Shown here: piece by piece, positions 1 to 8,479 of the stretch
Layout of the letters: every line of letters starts with the position of its first letter
How positions within the stretch are numbered: position 1 is the stretch's first letter
DNA from: Phycisphaerales bacterium
GTDB lineage: Bacteria > Planctomycetota > Phycisphaerae > Phycisphaerales > SM1A02
Reading direction: 5' to 3'
Assembly (NCBI GenBank): GCA_009691805.1
Contig: SIAK01000024.1
Span: 1 to 32,301 of the forward strand
DNA: 32,301 nt
Notes under the pieces: model-generated
Told to the model about the DNA's origin: nothing
Seen by the model: only the letters and a program-made list of their open reading frames with translations
Databases searched by the model: none
Made by a program: the position numbers and the translations under genes

Positions 1-1
1 G

Positions 2-985
2 ATGATGTTCGCGGCGCTGGTTCAGTCCCACGCGCTCGCCGCGCCGCCGACTCCCACGCCGCTTCCGCCACCAACGCATGGCGAAGAAGGAATTGATTGC
101 GCGGGGTGGGGCGTGATTGAAGGTCGAGTGAGGTATCTGAATGAGAGCGAAGATTGCCCGATGCCGCCGGGAGCGGGAGGGCTTGGCACTTGCGAATTCG
201 GAAACCCCGAGCGCCCCAAAATCACCGCATGCGCGACAGGCACATCCTTTTCAGTCATCGATTATCTTCGAGCCATCGCAGAGGTAAAGCAAGGCCGGCT
301 CATCGGGATGTTTGGACCTCCTTGCCCGTGTGAAGGCGACTCTCCAACTGTGGGTTTAGTGGGTAAACGCTCGAGCGTGATCTACAGCCTGCCTGGGAAT
401 TCTGGAGGCGCGCGGAAGTTCACAGTCAAGACCGGAGGCAAAGTGCGATTGAAATCGGTACTCGATATCACTGCTGATTGCCTTCAGCCTTCATGCGCGT
501 CCGTGAACGGGGTGGCGCTGTGGCGAATGTCAATCCCGCTCACGAATCCAGAAGCGGAGCGAGAACTTCAGCTCAACGGCATACGCCTCGAACGGGTGAC
601 TGGCATCGGATTCTGCACGAGCGCAACGCAGGTCAGTGGTGGATTTGAGATTGGGCCAGCTGGAGTCGGCGCCCAGTGGGGTTACGATGTCGGAGGAACG
701 GTTGCAAGGGGGAAGAAGGTGCAAAATGTTACTTTCAACGCGAACTTTTGCATTGGCGCGGACGCGGCAGAGGATGGGTTAGAGTTTTGGGCACGCGGAG
801 AGGTGCTAGGTCAGGCGACACTTTCGCGTGGCACGCTCGCATACGTGAGAACGGAAGTTGAGCTTTATCCCATCAAGATTGACTTTGCAGCACCGCCCGG
901 TTCAAACGAGACCGTATGCGGATCTTGCGCGCCAGACTCTCCATGGTCGATGCCCGCGTCGAGCGGACAGGATGGAGAGGTATGA
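2..985 (+). CDS. Hypothetical exported protein, probably 5'-truncated
   Basis: I do not recognise this protein. The open frame begins at the first bases of the window. Its first residues (MMFAALVQSHALAAPP) look like the back half of a signal peptide, hydrophobic and ending ALA, with no positively charged n-region, so the true start probably lies left of the window. A Pro/Thr-rich stretch follows (about residues 14-26), then a body rich in Gly, Val and scattered Cys that suggests a beta-rich extracellular fold. The C-terminus has a CGSC pair and a Ser/Pro/Gly tail, with no membrane anchor. The stop codon overlaps the ATG of the next gene, so the two are probably translated together. Coding confidence is fairly high because the frame is long and tightly joined to its neighbour; function is unknown. 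Confidence 0.6.
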   Translation: MMFAALVQSHALAAPPTPTPLPPPTHGEEGIDCAGWGVIEGRVRYLNESEDCPMPPGAGGLGTCEFGNPERPKITACATGTSFSVIDYLRAIAEVKQGRLIGMFGPPCPCEGDSPTVGLVGKRSSVIYSLPGNSGGARKFTVKTGGKVRLKSVLDITADCLQPSCASVNGVALWRMSIPLTNPEAERELQLNGIRLERVTGIGFCTSATQVSGGFEIGPAGVGAQWGYDVGGTVARGKKVQNVTFNANFCIGADAAEDGLEFWARGEVLGQATLSRGTLAYVRTEVELYPIKIDFAAPPGSNETVCGSCAPDSPWSMPASSGQDGEV

Positions 986-2844
986 AGCAGTGTTCTTCTT
1001 CCGAACTTCGAAGCTGGTTCATGTTTCTCGTTCCTTGCACACGCTGGAGGATCGCAGGCTTGATGCTCTTCGCGCTTGCCTTTGCGAGCGGTCAATTGAT
1101 CGCTGCAGTGCAAGGAGATGTACCGCCCGCAGCTGCACCCTCCGAGCAAGCCGCGACAGCAGCAACCCCTCGACTTGAAGACATCGTGTTCGCTGCAATC
1201 CACTCCGACCGCATCATCGAGTTCTATGGCGAAGCAAGCGCGCAGATGGGCGTGATCGGGTTGGTGCATCGAGATGGCGACCGCATCGCACTCATCACGC
1301 TCGCCTCGCAGCGCAAAGATGCGCCGTGGTACGCGATGCAGTCTTGCGAGCTCTCTGAGGACAAGGGGCGCGTCGCGGAAATTGTTGGCAGTGCCGCGCC
1401 TAGAGAATGCGAGAGCGTGTGCTTCGCTTCCGATGCGGCGAACTTCATTTCGAATGCGCGAGACACGCCACCTCAGGACGGCGTCAAGTTGGCTGACGCG
1501 CTGATGCAAGCACGGGCGCTCCGAGCAGATTGTCGGCGGCTCGTAGACCTAGAAGATATTGATGCGCGCGCAGTGCTTCGCGAGCAATGCGCGGCACAAC
1601 TGAAGGCGCTCCCGCCAACTCCGCGAGCGCAATCCATCCGAACCGCCGCGCAATGGCTCGTTTGGATGGAAGTCATGGATGCACAGCAATGTGCGCTGAG
1701 ATTCCTCGAAGGCTGGCGTGCTGCCGATGGCGCGTTTCATGAAATCATCCACGCACTGCAGGGCATAGGCGCGCGGTCGCTGTGCAATCAGGCGATGCAG
1801 TTGTACATCCCGATCGATGGAGCGTGTATCTCGCTCTGTGACGATGCGTGTTACAGCGCTCGCGCGTGGGAGATCGTTGCATCGTTTGCGGCGCGCATGG
1901 CAGCGATGCGCGCTGGCATGAGCATGCTGGAGGTGGAACTCAACTTCGAACTGGAAACAGCGATAAACACCTGCGGTATCGAAGCAACGGTGGCGGCAGC
2001 GCTGCGCTCTGATTTGAAGGCCTATGTGGCGGAGATTGCCGCTGCGGTGCCAACCACATTACAAATGACTCCGCGTTTGGCTGTCGAATGCGGGAGACGA
2101 GTGCGAGAGGAGTTGTGCCGATCGATTGACCCCCATCCCTTGGACAGCCCCCGCATTACCCTCGAGATTCGATGCCGCAATGATTTGCTCAATGAGATGT
2201 TGAATGTGTACGGTGGGCTCCTGCATGCGAGCGATCTTCTGAACGATCAAGAGCGCGTAACCCTTGCTGCGCAGGTTCAAGGCATTGTTGCACAGGGTGT
2301 CAGCAAGATCGACCAGGTCATGAATGCGTATCGCGATTATCAAGCCGCACAAGGCACACCGGTCTCTAGGAAGTATCTTGTGGCGCTCGAAGAATTACTC
2401 GATGCAAATCGCCAAGCGATACGGGCTCCCTTCGAAAACCAGTGGGTGACTTGGAATGTCTTTCCCTATTCCGCCAACGCGTTCGCAGAGCTCACCGAAT
2501 CTCTAAGTTCCTTTGACCGGGACTTCGAAAGGGATCAGGCAGATGAATTGGAGTTTGGAGGGGAGTATGATCTTCAAGAGAGTCTTCAACTGAGTCTGTT
2601 GCGCAGTGGTTCATGGGGATTTGACGGATTGCCAACGATGGCGGCGTACGGCGCAGGAAATCGCGTGCTCGGTGGATTAGGTCAGGGCGCGAATGTGCGT
2701 GGAATTTCCGTGCAACCATTGACATCGGGTGGCGCAAGTTTGGGATACGGGACACCTGCTCCATGGGAGCCACGGATGTGGTTTGACCGACGCGCCATGG
2801 ACGCGAGATTGGGCGACGCGCGACCGCGCAACGCGCCGCGTTGA
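982..2844 (+). CDS. Hypothetical exported protein, about 620 residues
   Basis: I do not recognise this protein. I chose the ATG at 982 because it overlaps the preceding stop (ATGA) and has GGAGAGG just upstream. The frame stays open to 916, but an earlier start would lie deeper inside the previous gene. Residues about 22-42 form a hydrophobic segment after basic residues, consistent with a signal peptide or N-terminal anchor ending near IAAVQ. The rest is largely helical in composition, rich in Ala, Glu, Arg and Leu, with many Cys spread over residues 100-420. No catalytic motif is evident. The last 90 residues are Gly/Pro/Arg-rich and look disordered. Coupling to the upstream gene suggests the two exported proteins work together. 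A long convergent gap follows. Confidence 0.62.
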   Translation: MKQCSSSELRSWFMFLVPCTRWRIAGLMLFALAFASGQLIAAVQGDVPPAAAPSEQAATAATPRLEDIVFAAIHSDRIIEFYGEASAQMGVIGLVHRDGDRIALITLASQRKDAPWYAMQSCELSEDKGRVAEIVGSAAPRECESVCFASDAANFISNARDTPPQDGVKLADALMQARALRADCRRLVDLEDIDARAVLREQCAAQLKALPPTPRAQSIRTAAQWLVWMEVMDAQQCALRFLEGWRAADGAFHEIIHALQGIGARSLCNQAMQLYIPIDGACISLCDDACYSARAWEIVASFAARMAAMRAGMSMLEVELNFELETAINTCGIEATVAAALRSDLKAYVAEIAAAVPTTLQMTPRLAVECGRRVREELCRSIDPHPLDSPRITLEIRCRNDLLNEMLNVYGGLLHASDLLNDQERVTLAAQVQGIVAQGVSKIDQVMNAYRDYQAAQGTPVSRKYLVALEELLDANRQAIRAPFENQWVTWNVFPYSANAFAELTESLSSFDRDFERDQADELEFGGEYDLQESLQLSLLRSGSWGFDGLPTMAAYGAGNRVLGGLGQGANVRGISVQPLTSGGASLGYGTPAPWEPRMWFDRRAMDARLGDARPRNAPR

Positions 2845-2914
2845 TGTAACTGAGTGTGGCATTTTTCCGCGCGTTGCATCTCTTCGCTTCGAGATCCGAA
2901 CGCATGCAACGGGC

Positions 2915-2954
2915 AAAAAGCACATCGCCGCGGAGGTGGGTCCGCGGCGATGTG
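2915..2954 (-). terminator. Rho-independent terminator, minus strand
   Basis: A perfect 14-base stem (2921-2934 with 2941-2954; arm CACATCGCCGCGGA) closes a six-base loop. On the minus strand it is followed by C and then five T (2919-2915), the usual layout of an intrinsic terminator. It would end minus-strand transcripts coming from nrdJ, about 480 bases downstream of that stop codon, or an independent RNA made from the gap. On the plus strand no T-run follows the stem. Confidence 0.72.
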
Positions 2955-3384
2955 TTGTAGACGGAGCCTTCGCGTGGGAAGGTTCCGTCGTGGTGGGATC
3001 GAAGCAGCAACGGGCACCAAGGCTGGCCACTGAACAGACGCGAGGTCGTCCATTCAGGATTAGGGGGCGCACTCCGTGCTTCCCTAATCAGTGCAAGGAG
3101 GGTCCATCCACTCGCCGACCATCCCAGGTCTCGGTGTCCTCTGCTGCATTCAAACTTGAAACCTGTGCGGGTCGGAGACCTCATGTCCGCTCAGGGAGTT
3201 GATAGAGCGCTCGCGATAGCTTCCGTTCTGCGCTCGGGCAAGTGGTTGCCCGGTTCCGCCACATCCTGCGGCGTGCGTCCATCTTCTCACGCATGGTGAG
3301 TTGCCCTTTGCAAGGCAATTCTGCGCGATTCAGGCTTTCAATCTCCACACACGGCTGGGGGTGCCGTCTCTCGGATCCGTGTGT
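2921..3384 (-). ncRNA. Candidate structured noncoding RNA or long nrdJ 3' UTR
   Basis: At least six local stem-loops with perfect or one-wobble stems of 5-14 bases follow one another over about 460 bases, and the series finishes at a minus-strand intrinsic terminator. The strand is assigned only from that terminator. Boundaries are the outermost stems, not measured ends. I do not recognise the family. The alternative is a structured 3' UTR of the nrdJ transcript. The low confidence reflects the lack of any covariation evidence. Confidence 0.3.
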
Positions 3385-3437
3385 CCGCGAGTCGGCGCTG
3401 CATGAGCAGCGTTGCAAATGTTTCGTGTGATCTCGAG

Positions 3438-6400
3438 TTAGGAGCAGCCCATACTGTTGCCGCAATTGAGGCAGCGATAGCACGTTCCGTTACGCACAGT
3501 GATCAATCCACAGACGCTGCATGCGGGCGCATCACCCATGAGCGCGGCACTCGATTGATCAAGGGCCGATCTCAATTGAGCAGAAACAGCTCTCGACTCG
3601 ACCGAGCTTTCCATAGCGCTTCGCACGCTCACCTCTGCGGCAGTCCGTGCCTGTGCTGCTGCATGAATCTCCGCATGCGTAATAGTGGAGATCGTGGTGC
3701 CTCGTGTCTCCACAATCGCAGCAGGAGTTGTTCGTTGCGGAATCCACGGCTCATGTTCTTCGTGTGACATACCGCTGAAGCGAGCTTCCGGTGAGAACAT
3801 CGAAGTTGGAGGCATGTGCGCCAGTGGCGAGTTCAGCTCGCGGTAGCCAGGAATAAACTGCATACCAAGCCAACGGAAAATGTAATCGACGAGGCTCTTC
3901 GCCATCGGGATTTCGCGATTGAGCGTCATGCCCATCGGTTCGAATCGCTGATGCTGGAACTTCTTCACAAGGCTCTCGATCGGAACGCCGTATTGCAGCG
4001 CGACCGAAACCGCAGTGCCGAGCGAATCCATGAGTCCACCGATTGTGGATCCTTCTTTCGCCATCGTGATGAACAACTCGCCTGGCGTCCCATCTTCATA
4101 GAGACCCGCGACGAGATATCCCTCGTGACCTGCGACGTTGAACTTGTGCGTGAGGGATCCGCGTGTGTCGGGAAGTCGGCGACGCATTGGTCGTTCGATG
4201 ATCCGTTCCACGACACGCTCGACGATCCGTTCCACAATCCGTTCTTGCGGCTGTGCGGGCTCGGTCGGGGCAGCCGCGATCAGTTCAGGGGTGGATGATT
4301 GCGCTTGCGTTTGTGTCTGCGTCGTCGTCAGTGTTTCCGTAAGAACAACCAACTCTTCTGCGCGAGCGTCGGTGTCATCATCACCTTCTGCTTCCGCCGA
4401 AGTGTTGAGCGGTTGACTGAGTTTGCATCCGTCACGATAGAGCGCGTTCGCCTTGAGTCCGAGTTCCCAACTGAGGCGGTAGCACGCGCCGATTTCTGCG
4501 AGGTCCGCTTCATTCGGCAGATTGATCGTCTTCGAGATCGCACCCGAGATGAACGGCTGCGCTGCAGCCATCATGCGAATGTGTCCCTCTGGCTTGATGA
4601 AGCGCACGGAGAGTGGCCCGCAACGATTCGCACAATCGAACACCGGAAGGTGCGACTCTTGAAGGTGTGGCGCGCCTTCGATGGTCTGCGTTCCCGAGAT
4701 TGCACGATTGAGTGCGTCGCTCTGCTTGGTGTTGAGACCGAGCAATCGAAGTCCGTTGAACTTCGCATTTGCGCGGGCTTTCTCGGCAGTCGTTCCGAGT
4801 GCAATGAGCACGTGCTCAGGCATGCTCCATGCGCTGAACGCTGACTTCAGCTCAAACATCATCGGCAGCGTGTGCTCGATCTTGACGAGTTCTTCGTGCG
4901 TGAATCCTTGGTTCAAGAGATACGCGCGGAAAGTCCCTGCGCTTGTGTCGGTTGTTCCATCGACCGCAGGAAGCGCAACATCAAGCGTGAGCGCGCCCAT
5001 CACATGCGTGACCATCTCGTCAATCTGCTTGGCCGTGTAGCCAAGCGTGCTCAGCGCTGGGCGCAACGATTGATTCGCGATCTTGAAGTAACCACCGCCT
5101 GCGAGCTTCTTGAACTTCACAAGCGCAAAGTCTGGTTCGACACCTGTCGTGTCGCAATCCATCAAGAGGCCGATCGTGCCTGTAGGCGCAATCACGGTTG
5201 TCTGTGCGTTGCGGAATCCAAACTTCTCGCCAAAGCTCAGCGCATCATTCCACGCGGCAACCGCGCGATCGAGCAAGAGTTCTGCGTTGGCGATGTTGAC
5301 GCGACGCGAACGGATGATCGCGTGATCAATCGGCACTGGGCGGATGCGAAGCGCTTCGTATTCCTTACTGTCGCGCGCCGCGCCCATCGCCGCAAAGCGG
5401 TGGTTGCGCATGACACGCAGCATGTGCTCGCGATTTGCTTCGTAACCTGCGAATGGTCCGTGCTCTGCTGCAAGCAACGCGCTCGCTGCGTAGCTTCGAC
5501 CAGTGAGCACGGCAGTGAGTGCGCCGCAGACCGCGCGACCTTCTTCAGAGTCGTACGGAATGCCCGCTTGCATGAGCATCGCGCCGAGATTCGCGTAGCC
5601 GAGTCCGAGCGTGCGGTAGTGCCAAGAGAGTTCCGCGATTTCCTTCGAAGGGAACGATGCCATCAGCACGCTGATTTCAAGCACAATCGTCCAGAGGCCG
5701 ATGGCGTGCTCGTAGCCTTCGAGATCGAAGCGACGGGTCGTCGAGTCGTAGAACTTCAACAGATTGATCGACGCGAGATTGCACGCCGTGTTGTCGAGGA
5801 ACATGTACTCGCTGCAAGGATTGCTCGCATTGATGCGACCACCCTCGGGGCAGGTGTGCCACGCGTTGATCGTGGAATCAAACTGCACGCCAGGATCCGC
5901 ACAACGCCATGCTGCGTAATTGATCTGGTTCCAGAGCACATCCGCCTTGATGCTCTTCGCGATCTTGCCATCGGTGCGACGGATGAGATTCCAATTGTCG
6001 CCCTTGTCGAGTGCATCGAAGAATGCATCGGGCACCCGCACGGAGTTGTTGGAGTTCTGACCGCTCACGGACGAGTATGCCTCGCCGTTGAAGTCGTAGT
6101 CGAGCTTCAGCCCGAGCTGATCGGCGAGTTCCTTCTGCGCGCCACTGAGTTGCTTCATGCCTTCAACAAGTGCTGCGACCTTGATCTCTTCGCGAACCTT
6201 CCAGTTGATGAACTCCGAGATATCGGGGTGATCAAGATCAAGGCAGACCATCTTCGCTGCGCGCCGCGTGGTGCCGCCCGATTTGATTGCTGCTGCGGCG
6301 CGATCGCCAATCTTCAGGAAGCTCATCAAACCAGAACTCTTGCCACCGCCCGAGAGCGATTCATTTTCGCCGCGAAGCGAAGAGAAATTCGTGCCCGTTC

Positions 6401-7040
6401 CAGAGCCGTATTTGAAGAGGCGCGCCTCACGCGTCCACAGATTCATAATGCCGCCGTCGCCGACGAGATCGTCACTGACCGATTGAATGAAGCACGCGTG
6501 TGGTTGCGGATGCGTGTACGCATCAGGCGCAAGTGAGATCTGCCCCGTGGTGTGATCTGCAATCCAATGCCCTTGCGCGGGACCGGAAATCGCGTACGCA
6601 TACGAGAGACCTGTGTTGAACCACTGCGGGCTATTTGGCGCCGCCATCTGCGTGAGCAGCATGTGCGCGAGCTCGTCGTAGAACGCGTCCGCATCTTTGG
6701 TGGTGGAGAAGTAACCGAACTTCTCGCCCCAATGTCGCCAGCATCCCGCGAGCCGATGGACGACTTGGCGCACGGACCGTTCTGGTCCAAGCACCGTCTT
6801 ACCCTCAGCGTCCACTTGCACGCGACCCAACGCGTCAAGTTGCGGCACTCCTGCCTTGCGGAAGTACTTGCTTACGACGATGTCGGTCGCAAGTTGACTC
6901 CACGACGCAGGAATCTCTGCGTCGGTCATTTCAAAGACGGTCGAGCCATCGGCGTTACCGATGCGGCTTGATCGCTTGGACCATTCGAGTGAACCGTAGA
7001 CATCTTGTCCAGCCTTGGTGAAGCGTCGCGAGATTTTCAT
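3438..7040 (-). CDS. nrdJ: Adenosylcobalamin-dependent (class II) ribonucleotide reductase
   Basis: This enzyme reduces ribonucleotides to deoxyribonucleotides in the cytoplasm, using adenosylcobalamin to make the thiyl radical, so it needs neither oxygen nor a second subunit. The 1200-residue product has the class II layout. NPCSE at 407-411 carries the radical Cys409 and Glu411, and Cys183 (HACFIQS) and Cys420 (NTAC) are the likely redox pair. An APTGTIG loop lies near 618-624. After a Thr/Gln/Glu-rich linker (about 881-950, ending in ERIVERIVERVVERIIERP) comes the conserved block near 956-1060. The C-terminus holds CxxC-x9-CxxC-x2-C (1174-1193) and Cys1199, which resemble a zinc ribbon plus the cysteines that re-reduce the active site. 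The ATG at 7040 fits the family start. dcd lies 144 bases upstream on the same strand. I saw no cobalamin riboswitch before it. Confidence 0.96.
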   Translation of the reverse strand: MKISRRFTKAGQDVYGSLEWSKRSSRIGNADGSTVFEMTDAEIPASWSQLATDIVVSKYFRKAGVPQLDALGRVQVDAEGKTVLGPERSVRQVVHRLAGCWRHWGEKFGYFSTTKDADAFYDELAHMLLTQMAAPNSPQWFNTGLSYAYAISGPAQGHWIADHTTGQISLAPDAYTHPQPHACFIQSVSDDLVGDGGIMNLWTREARLFKYGSGTGTNFSSLRGENESLSGGGKSSGLMSFLKIGDRAAAAIKSGGTTRRAAKMVCLDLDHPDISEFINWKVREEIKVAALVEGMKQLSGAQKELADQLGLKLDYDFNGEAYSSVSGQNSNNSVRVPDAFFDALDKGDNWNLIRRTDGKIAKSIKADVLWNQINYAAWRCADPGVQFDSTINAWHTCPEGGRINASNPCSEYMFLDNTACNLASINLLKFYDSTTRRFDLEGYEHAIGLWTIVLEISVLMASFPSKEIAELSWHYRTLGLGYANLGAMLMQAGIPYDSEEGRAVCGALTAVLTGRSYAASALLAAEHGPFAGYEANREHMLRVMRNHRFAAMGAARDSKEYEALRIRPVPIDHAIIRSRRVNIANAELLLDRAVAAWNDALSFGEKFGFRNAQTTVIAPTGTIGLLMDCDTTGVEPDFALVKFKKLAGGGYFKIANQSLRPALSTLGYTAKQIDEMVTHVMGALTLDVALPAVDGTTDTSAGTFRAYLLNQGFTHEELVKIEHTLPMMFELKSAFSAWSMPEHVLIALGTTAEKARANAKFNGLRLLGLNTKQSDALNRAISGTQTIEGAPHLQESHLPVFDCANRCGPLSVRFIKPEGHIRMMAAAQPFISGAISKTINLPNEADLAEIGACYRLSWELGLKANALYRDGCKLSQPLNTSAEAEGDDDTDARAEELVVLTETLTTTQTQTQAQSSTPELIAAAPTEPAQPQERIVERIVERVVERIIERPMRRRLPDTRGSLTHKFNVAGHEGYLVAGLYEDGTPGELFITMAKEGSTIGGLMDSLGTAVSVALQYGVPIESLVKKFQHQRFEPMGMTLNREIPMAKSLVDYIFRWLGMQFIPGYRELNSPLAHMPPTSMFSPEARFSGMSHEEHEPWIPQRTTPAAIVETRGTTISTITHAEIHAAAQARTAAEVSVRSAMESSVESRAVSAQLRSALDQSSAALMGDAPACSVCGLITVRNGTCYRCLNCGNSMGCS
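4188..4245 (-). repeat. In-frame 24-base repeat encoding the ERIVE linker of nrdJ
   Basis: GATCCGTTCCAC occurs at 4200-4211 and again at 4224-4235, and related units flank both copies. The repeat lies inside nrdJ and encodes the Glu-Arg-Ile/Val periodic segment at residues about 933-951. The spacing is a multiple of three, so the frame is kept. The segment probably forms a charged helix joining the catalytic domain to the C-terminal module. Unit number could vary between strains. Confidence 0.6.
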
Positions 7041-7184
7041 GCGTCGTTACTTTCGCAAACCAAATGTGCAATGAGAGGGAATCGGTCGGAGGGAAGTTCG
7101 GAGTGGGGCAGACAGCGCAGCGCGAGTGTGTCGTGAGGATTCAGTACATGAACTCCCGACACTCGCGCCCTGAAGCGCAGAGAA

Positions 7185-7802
7185 TCAATGATTGGGGCTG
7201 TTACAACAACTCGAGCGAGGCGTCGCGCAGAGACCATCCACCATGGGAAGGGTGAGCCCCGCTTGATCTTGGTACTTGCCCGATTTGTCGGCGTAACTCG
7301 TCGCGCAGACGCGATCGGCCTTGAAGAAAATCATCTGGGCAATGCCTTCGTTCGCGTAGATCTTTGCAGGAAGCGGTGTGGTGTTCGATATCTCGATCGT
7401 CACTTTCCCGCGCCATTCAGGCTCAAGTGGCGTGACATTCACGATGATGCCGCAACGCGCGTACGTTGACTTGCCCACGCAGATGGCGAGGCAGTCCCGC
7501 GGAATGTCGAAGTACTCAATCGTCTCCGCCAACGCGAACGAGTTCGGCGGGATGATGATGTAGTCCATCCCCGTCTCGGCCGTATCGATCGTCAAGAAGA
7601 GATCATTCGTGAACGCCTTCGGATCGACCACCGCGACGCCGCCGCTGGTGACGTTCGTGAAGACTTTGAACCGAGTGCCAACGCGCACGTCGTAGCCATA
7701 GCTCGACACGCCGTAGCTCACAGTCCCTGGTCGTTTCTTGTTCTCTTCGAAGGGCTCGATACGAACGAGCTCGCGAATCTGCGTATCACACAACACTGAC
7801 AT
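7185..7802 (-). CDS. dcd: dCTP deaminase
   Basis: The enzyme deaminates dCTP to dUTP, the first step of the pyrimidine route to dTTP; some relatives also hydrolyse dUTP to dUMP. The 205-residue product has the trimeric dUTPase-like fold signature: GKSTYAR at 110-116, the [11 protein letters not shown] block at 130-140 with probable catalytic Glu137, and [11 protein letters not shown] near the usual family end. About 19 residues follow that point, including a CysCys pair, longer than the common form. The ATG at 7802 is well supported by GAGGCGG at 7815-7809, six bases upstream. A 6-bp hairpin (7819-7835) sits just before that ribosome site. The gene lies directly upstream of nrdJ on the same strand, so both probably serve dNTP supply. 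I cannot tell mono- from bifunctional enzyme. Confidence 0.93.
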   Translation of the reverse strand: MSVLCDTQIRELVRIEPFEENKKRPGTVSYGVSSYGYDVRVGTRFKVFTNVTSGGVAVVDPKAFTNDLFLTIDTAETGMDYIIIPPNSFALAETIEYFDIPRDCLAICVGKSTYARCGIIVNVTPLEPEWRGKVTIEISNTTPLPAKIYANEGIAQMIFFKADRVCATSYADKSGKYQDQAGLTLPMVDGLCATPRSSCCNSPNH

Positions 7803-7818
7803 GAACTACCGCCTCAAA

Positions 7819-7835
7819 CGGACCCCACCGGTCCG
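7819..7835 (-). promoter_or_regulatory. Hairpin just upstream of the dcd ribosome binding site
   Basis: CGGACC (7819-7824) and its complement GGTCCG (7830-7835) flank a five-base loop. On the minus strand the hairpin ends three bases before the strong GAGGCGG ribosome site of dcd. That position suits modulation of translation initiation or protection of the 5' end of the message, but no ligand or family is recognisable. Confidence 0.3.
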
Positions 7836-7967
7836 CTTAGTCGCCCCTCATGAACGCATCCTGCGTTGCACTTCGGGCTTGCTCCTCGAATCCCGAGCTT
7901 CATGCGCGGGCGTTACTTCTGATTCGCGGCATGAGTTGCTCATGCTCGCTGGATTTGCTGCAGGGTT

Positions 7968-8015
7968 GGTCTCAAGCGTGGCTTCAGGCTCGGTCTCAGT
8001 CTTGGTCTCAATCTG
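7968..8015. repeat. 12-base tandem repeat, about four units
   Basis: GGTCTCA recurs at 7968, 7992 and 8004, and a diverged unit (GGCTTCA) fills 7980. The period is exactly 12 bases over four units. On the minus strand one frame reads as a four-residue repeat of the type x-x-Glu-Thr inside a short open stretch (7848-8033). This could be remnant coding sequence or a simple repeat; that frame has no start or family support. Confidence 0.45.
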
Positions 8016-8479
8016 GACGCTCGGGCTGCGCTCTCAAAGTGCCTTTCCGGCGCTTTCTAGCGGCTTTCTGGCTCAAGTTCTATCGGTCGAACACATCCTC
8101 AACCACGATTGGCTGTGTCGTCTCCGAACGCTACCCACAACATCTTGTGGTCGCAAGAGAGAAATGGGGAGAGGTTCCAAACTTTTCGGGCTTTTCTAAA
8201 ATTTGTCCTAGCGGTGGCTGAACAGGCACAATATCCAGGTGCCTTTGCGGCGGTTTGACTCCGACAGCGGAGGTGGAAAAGCTGTCCCAGTAGCCGGGCA
8301 GTCTGCCTGCATGTGGACAAATTGTCGGCATCTGTCTGTTCTTCAGATTTTTCTCTTGACGGATCGAAATGCACTCTCCCTTTTTTGGGGATGTGCAGGG
8401 GAGGGACGCAAGCTCGATAGCATCGCCCATTGCGATGTTGTGTGATGGAATGAACGCTTGCTTGCATGGATGAATGTGA

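Larger units (their letters stand above)
2845..3437. other. 593-base convergent gap, hairpin-rich, no credible gene
   Basis: This gap lies between two genes that end towards each other. It holds no convincing coding frame on either strand. It contains a run of inverted repeats: CGTTGCAT at 2872-2879 with 2904-2911; a 14-base stem at 2921-2954; ACGGAGCCTT at 2961-2970 with 2979-2988 (one G-U); GATTAGGG at 3058-3065 with 3082-3089, enclosing GCAC-TCC-GTGC; AGGTCTC at 3126-3132 with 3175-3181; CGGGCAA at 3235-3241 with 3246-3252; CTCAC at 3286-3290 with 3296-3300; and ACACACGG at 3347-3354 with 3377-3384. By eye I found no RNase P signature, tmRNA tag frame or SRP core. Confidence 0.6.
7803..8479. 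other. 677-base divergent gap between dcd and uvrD
   Basis: No convincing gene is seen. The stretch should hold the promoters of both flanking genes, though I could not assign clear -35/-10 pairs. It contains several short perfect hairpins: 7819-7824 with 7830-7835, CCACAA at 8135-8140 with 8145-8150, AGGCAC at 8224-8229 with 8239-8244, and GACAGC at 8263-8268 with 8281-8286. There is also a GCAC/TCCC two-part stem at 8371-8396 around six T. A 12-base tandem repeat lies at 7968-8015. The part from 8165 to 8210 is AT-rich relative to its surroundings, as promoter regions often are. Confidence 0.5.

Noticed and set aside
3181-3294. 37-codon minus-strand frame in the 3' gap of nrdJ, with a start at 3294
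   Set aside because: Very basic composition, no ribosome site, and it runs across several hairpin arms. More likely chance in a noncoding structured region.
2845-3437. RNase P, tmRNA or SRP RNA as the identity of the hairpin-rich gap
   Set aside because: I looked on both strands for the RNase P P4 segment, a tmRNA-like tag frame with tRNA-like ends, and the SRP GGAAGCAGC core. None was present in acceptable form.
4872-6536. 554-codon open frame on the plus strand, antisense to nrdJ
   Set aside because: It lies wholly within the strongly conserved nrdJ, is Arg/Cys/His-rich and matches no family. It reflects the codon bias of the real gene.
7041-7184. Possible cobalamin riboswitch before nrdJ
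   Set aside because: A B12-dependent enzyme invites the idea, but I found no B12-box-like core in this 144-base interval, which is also too short for the full aptamer.
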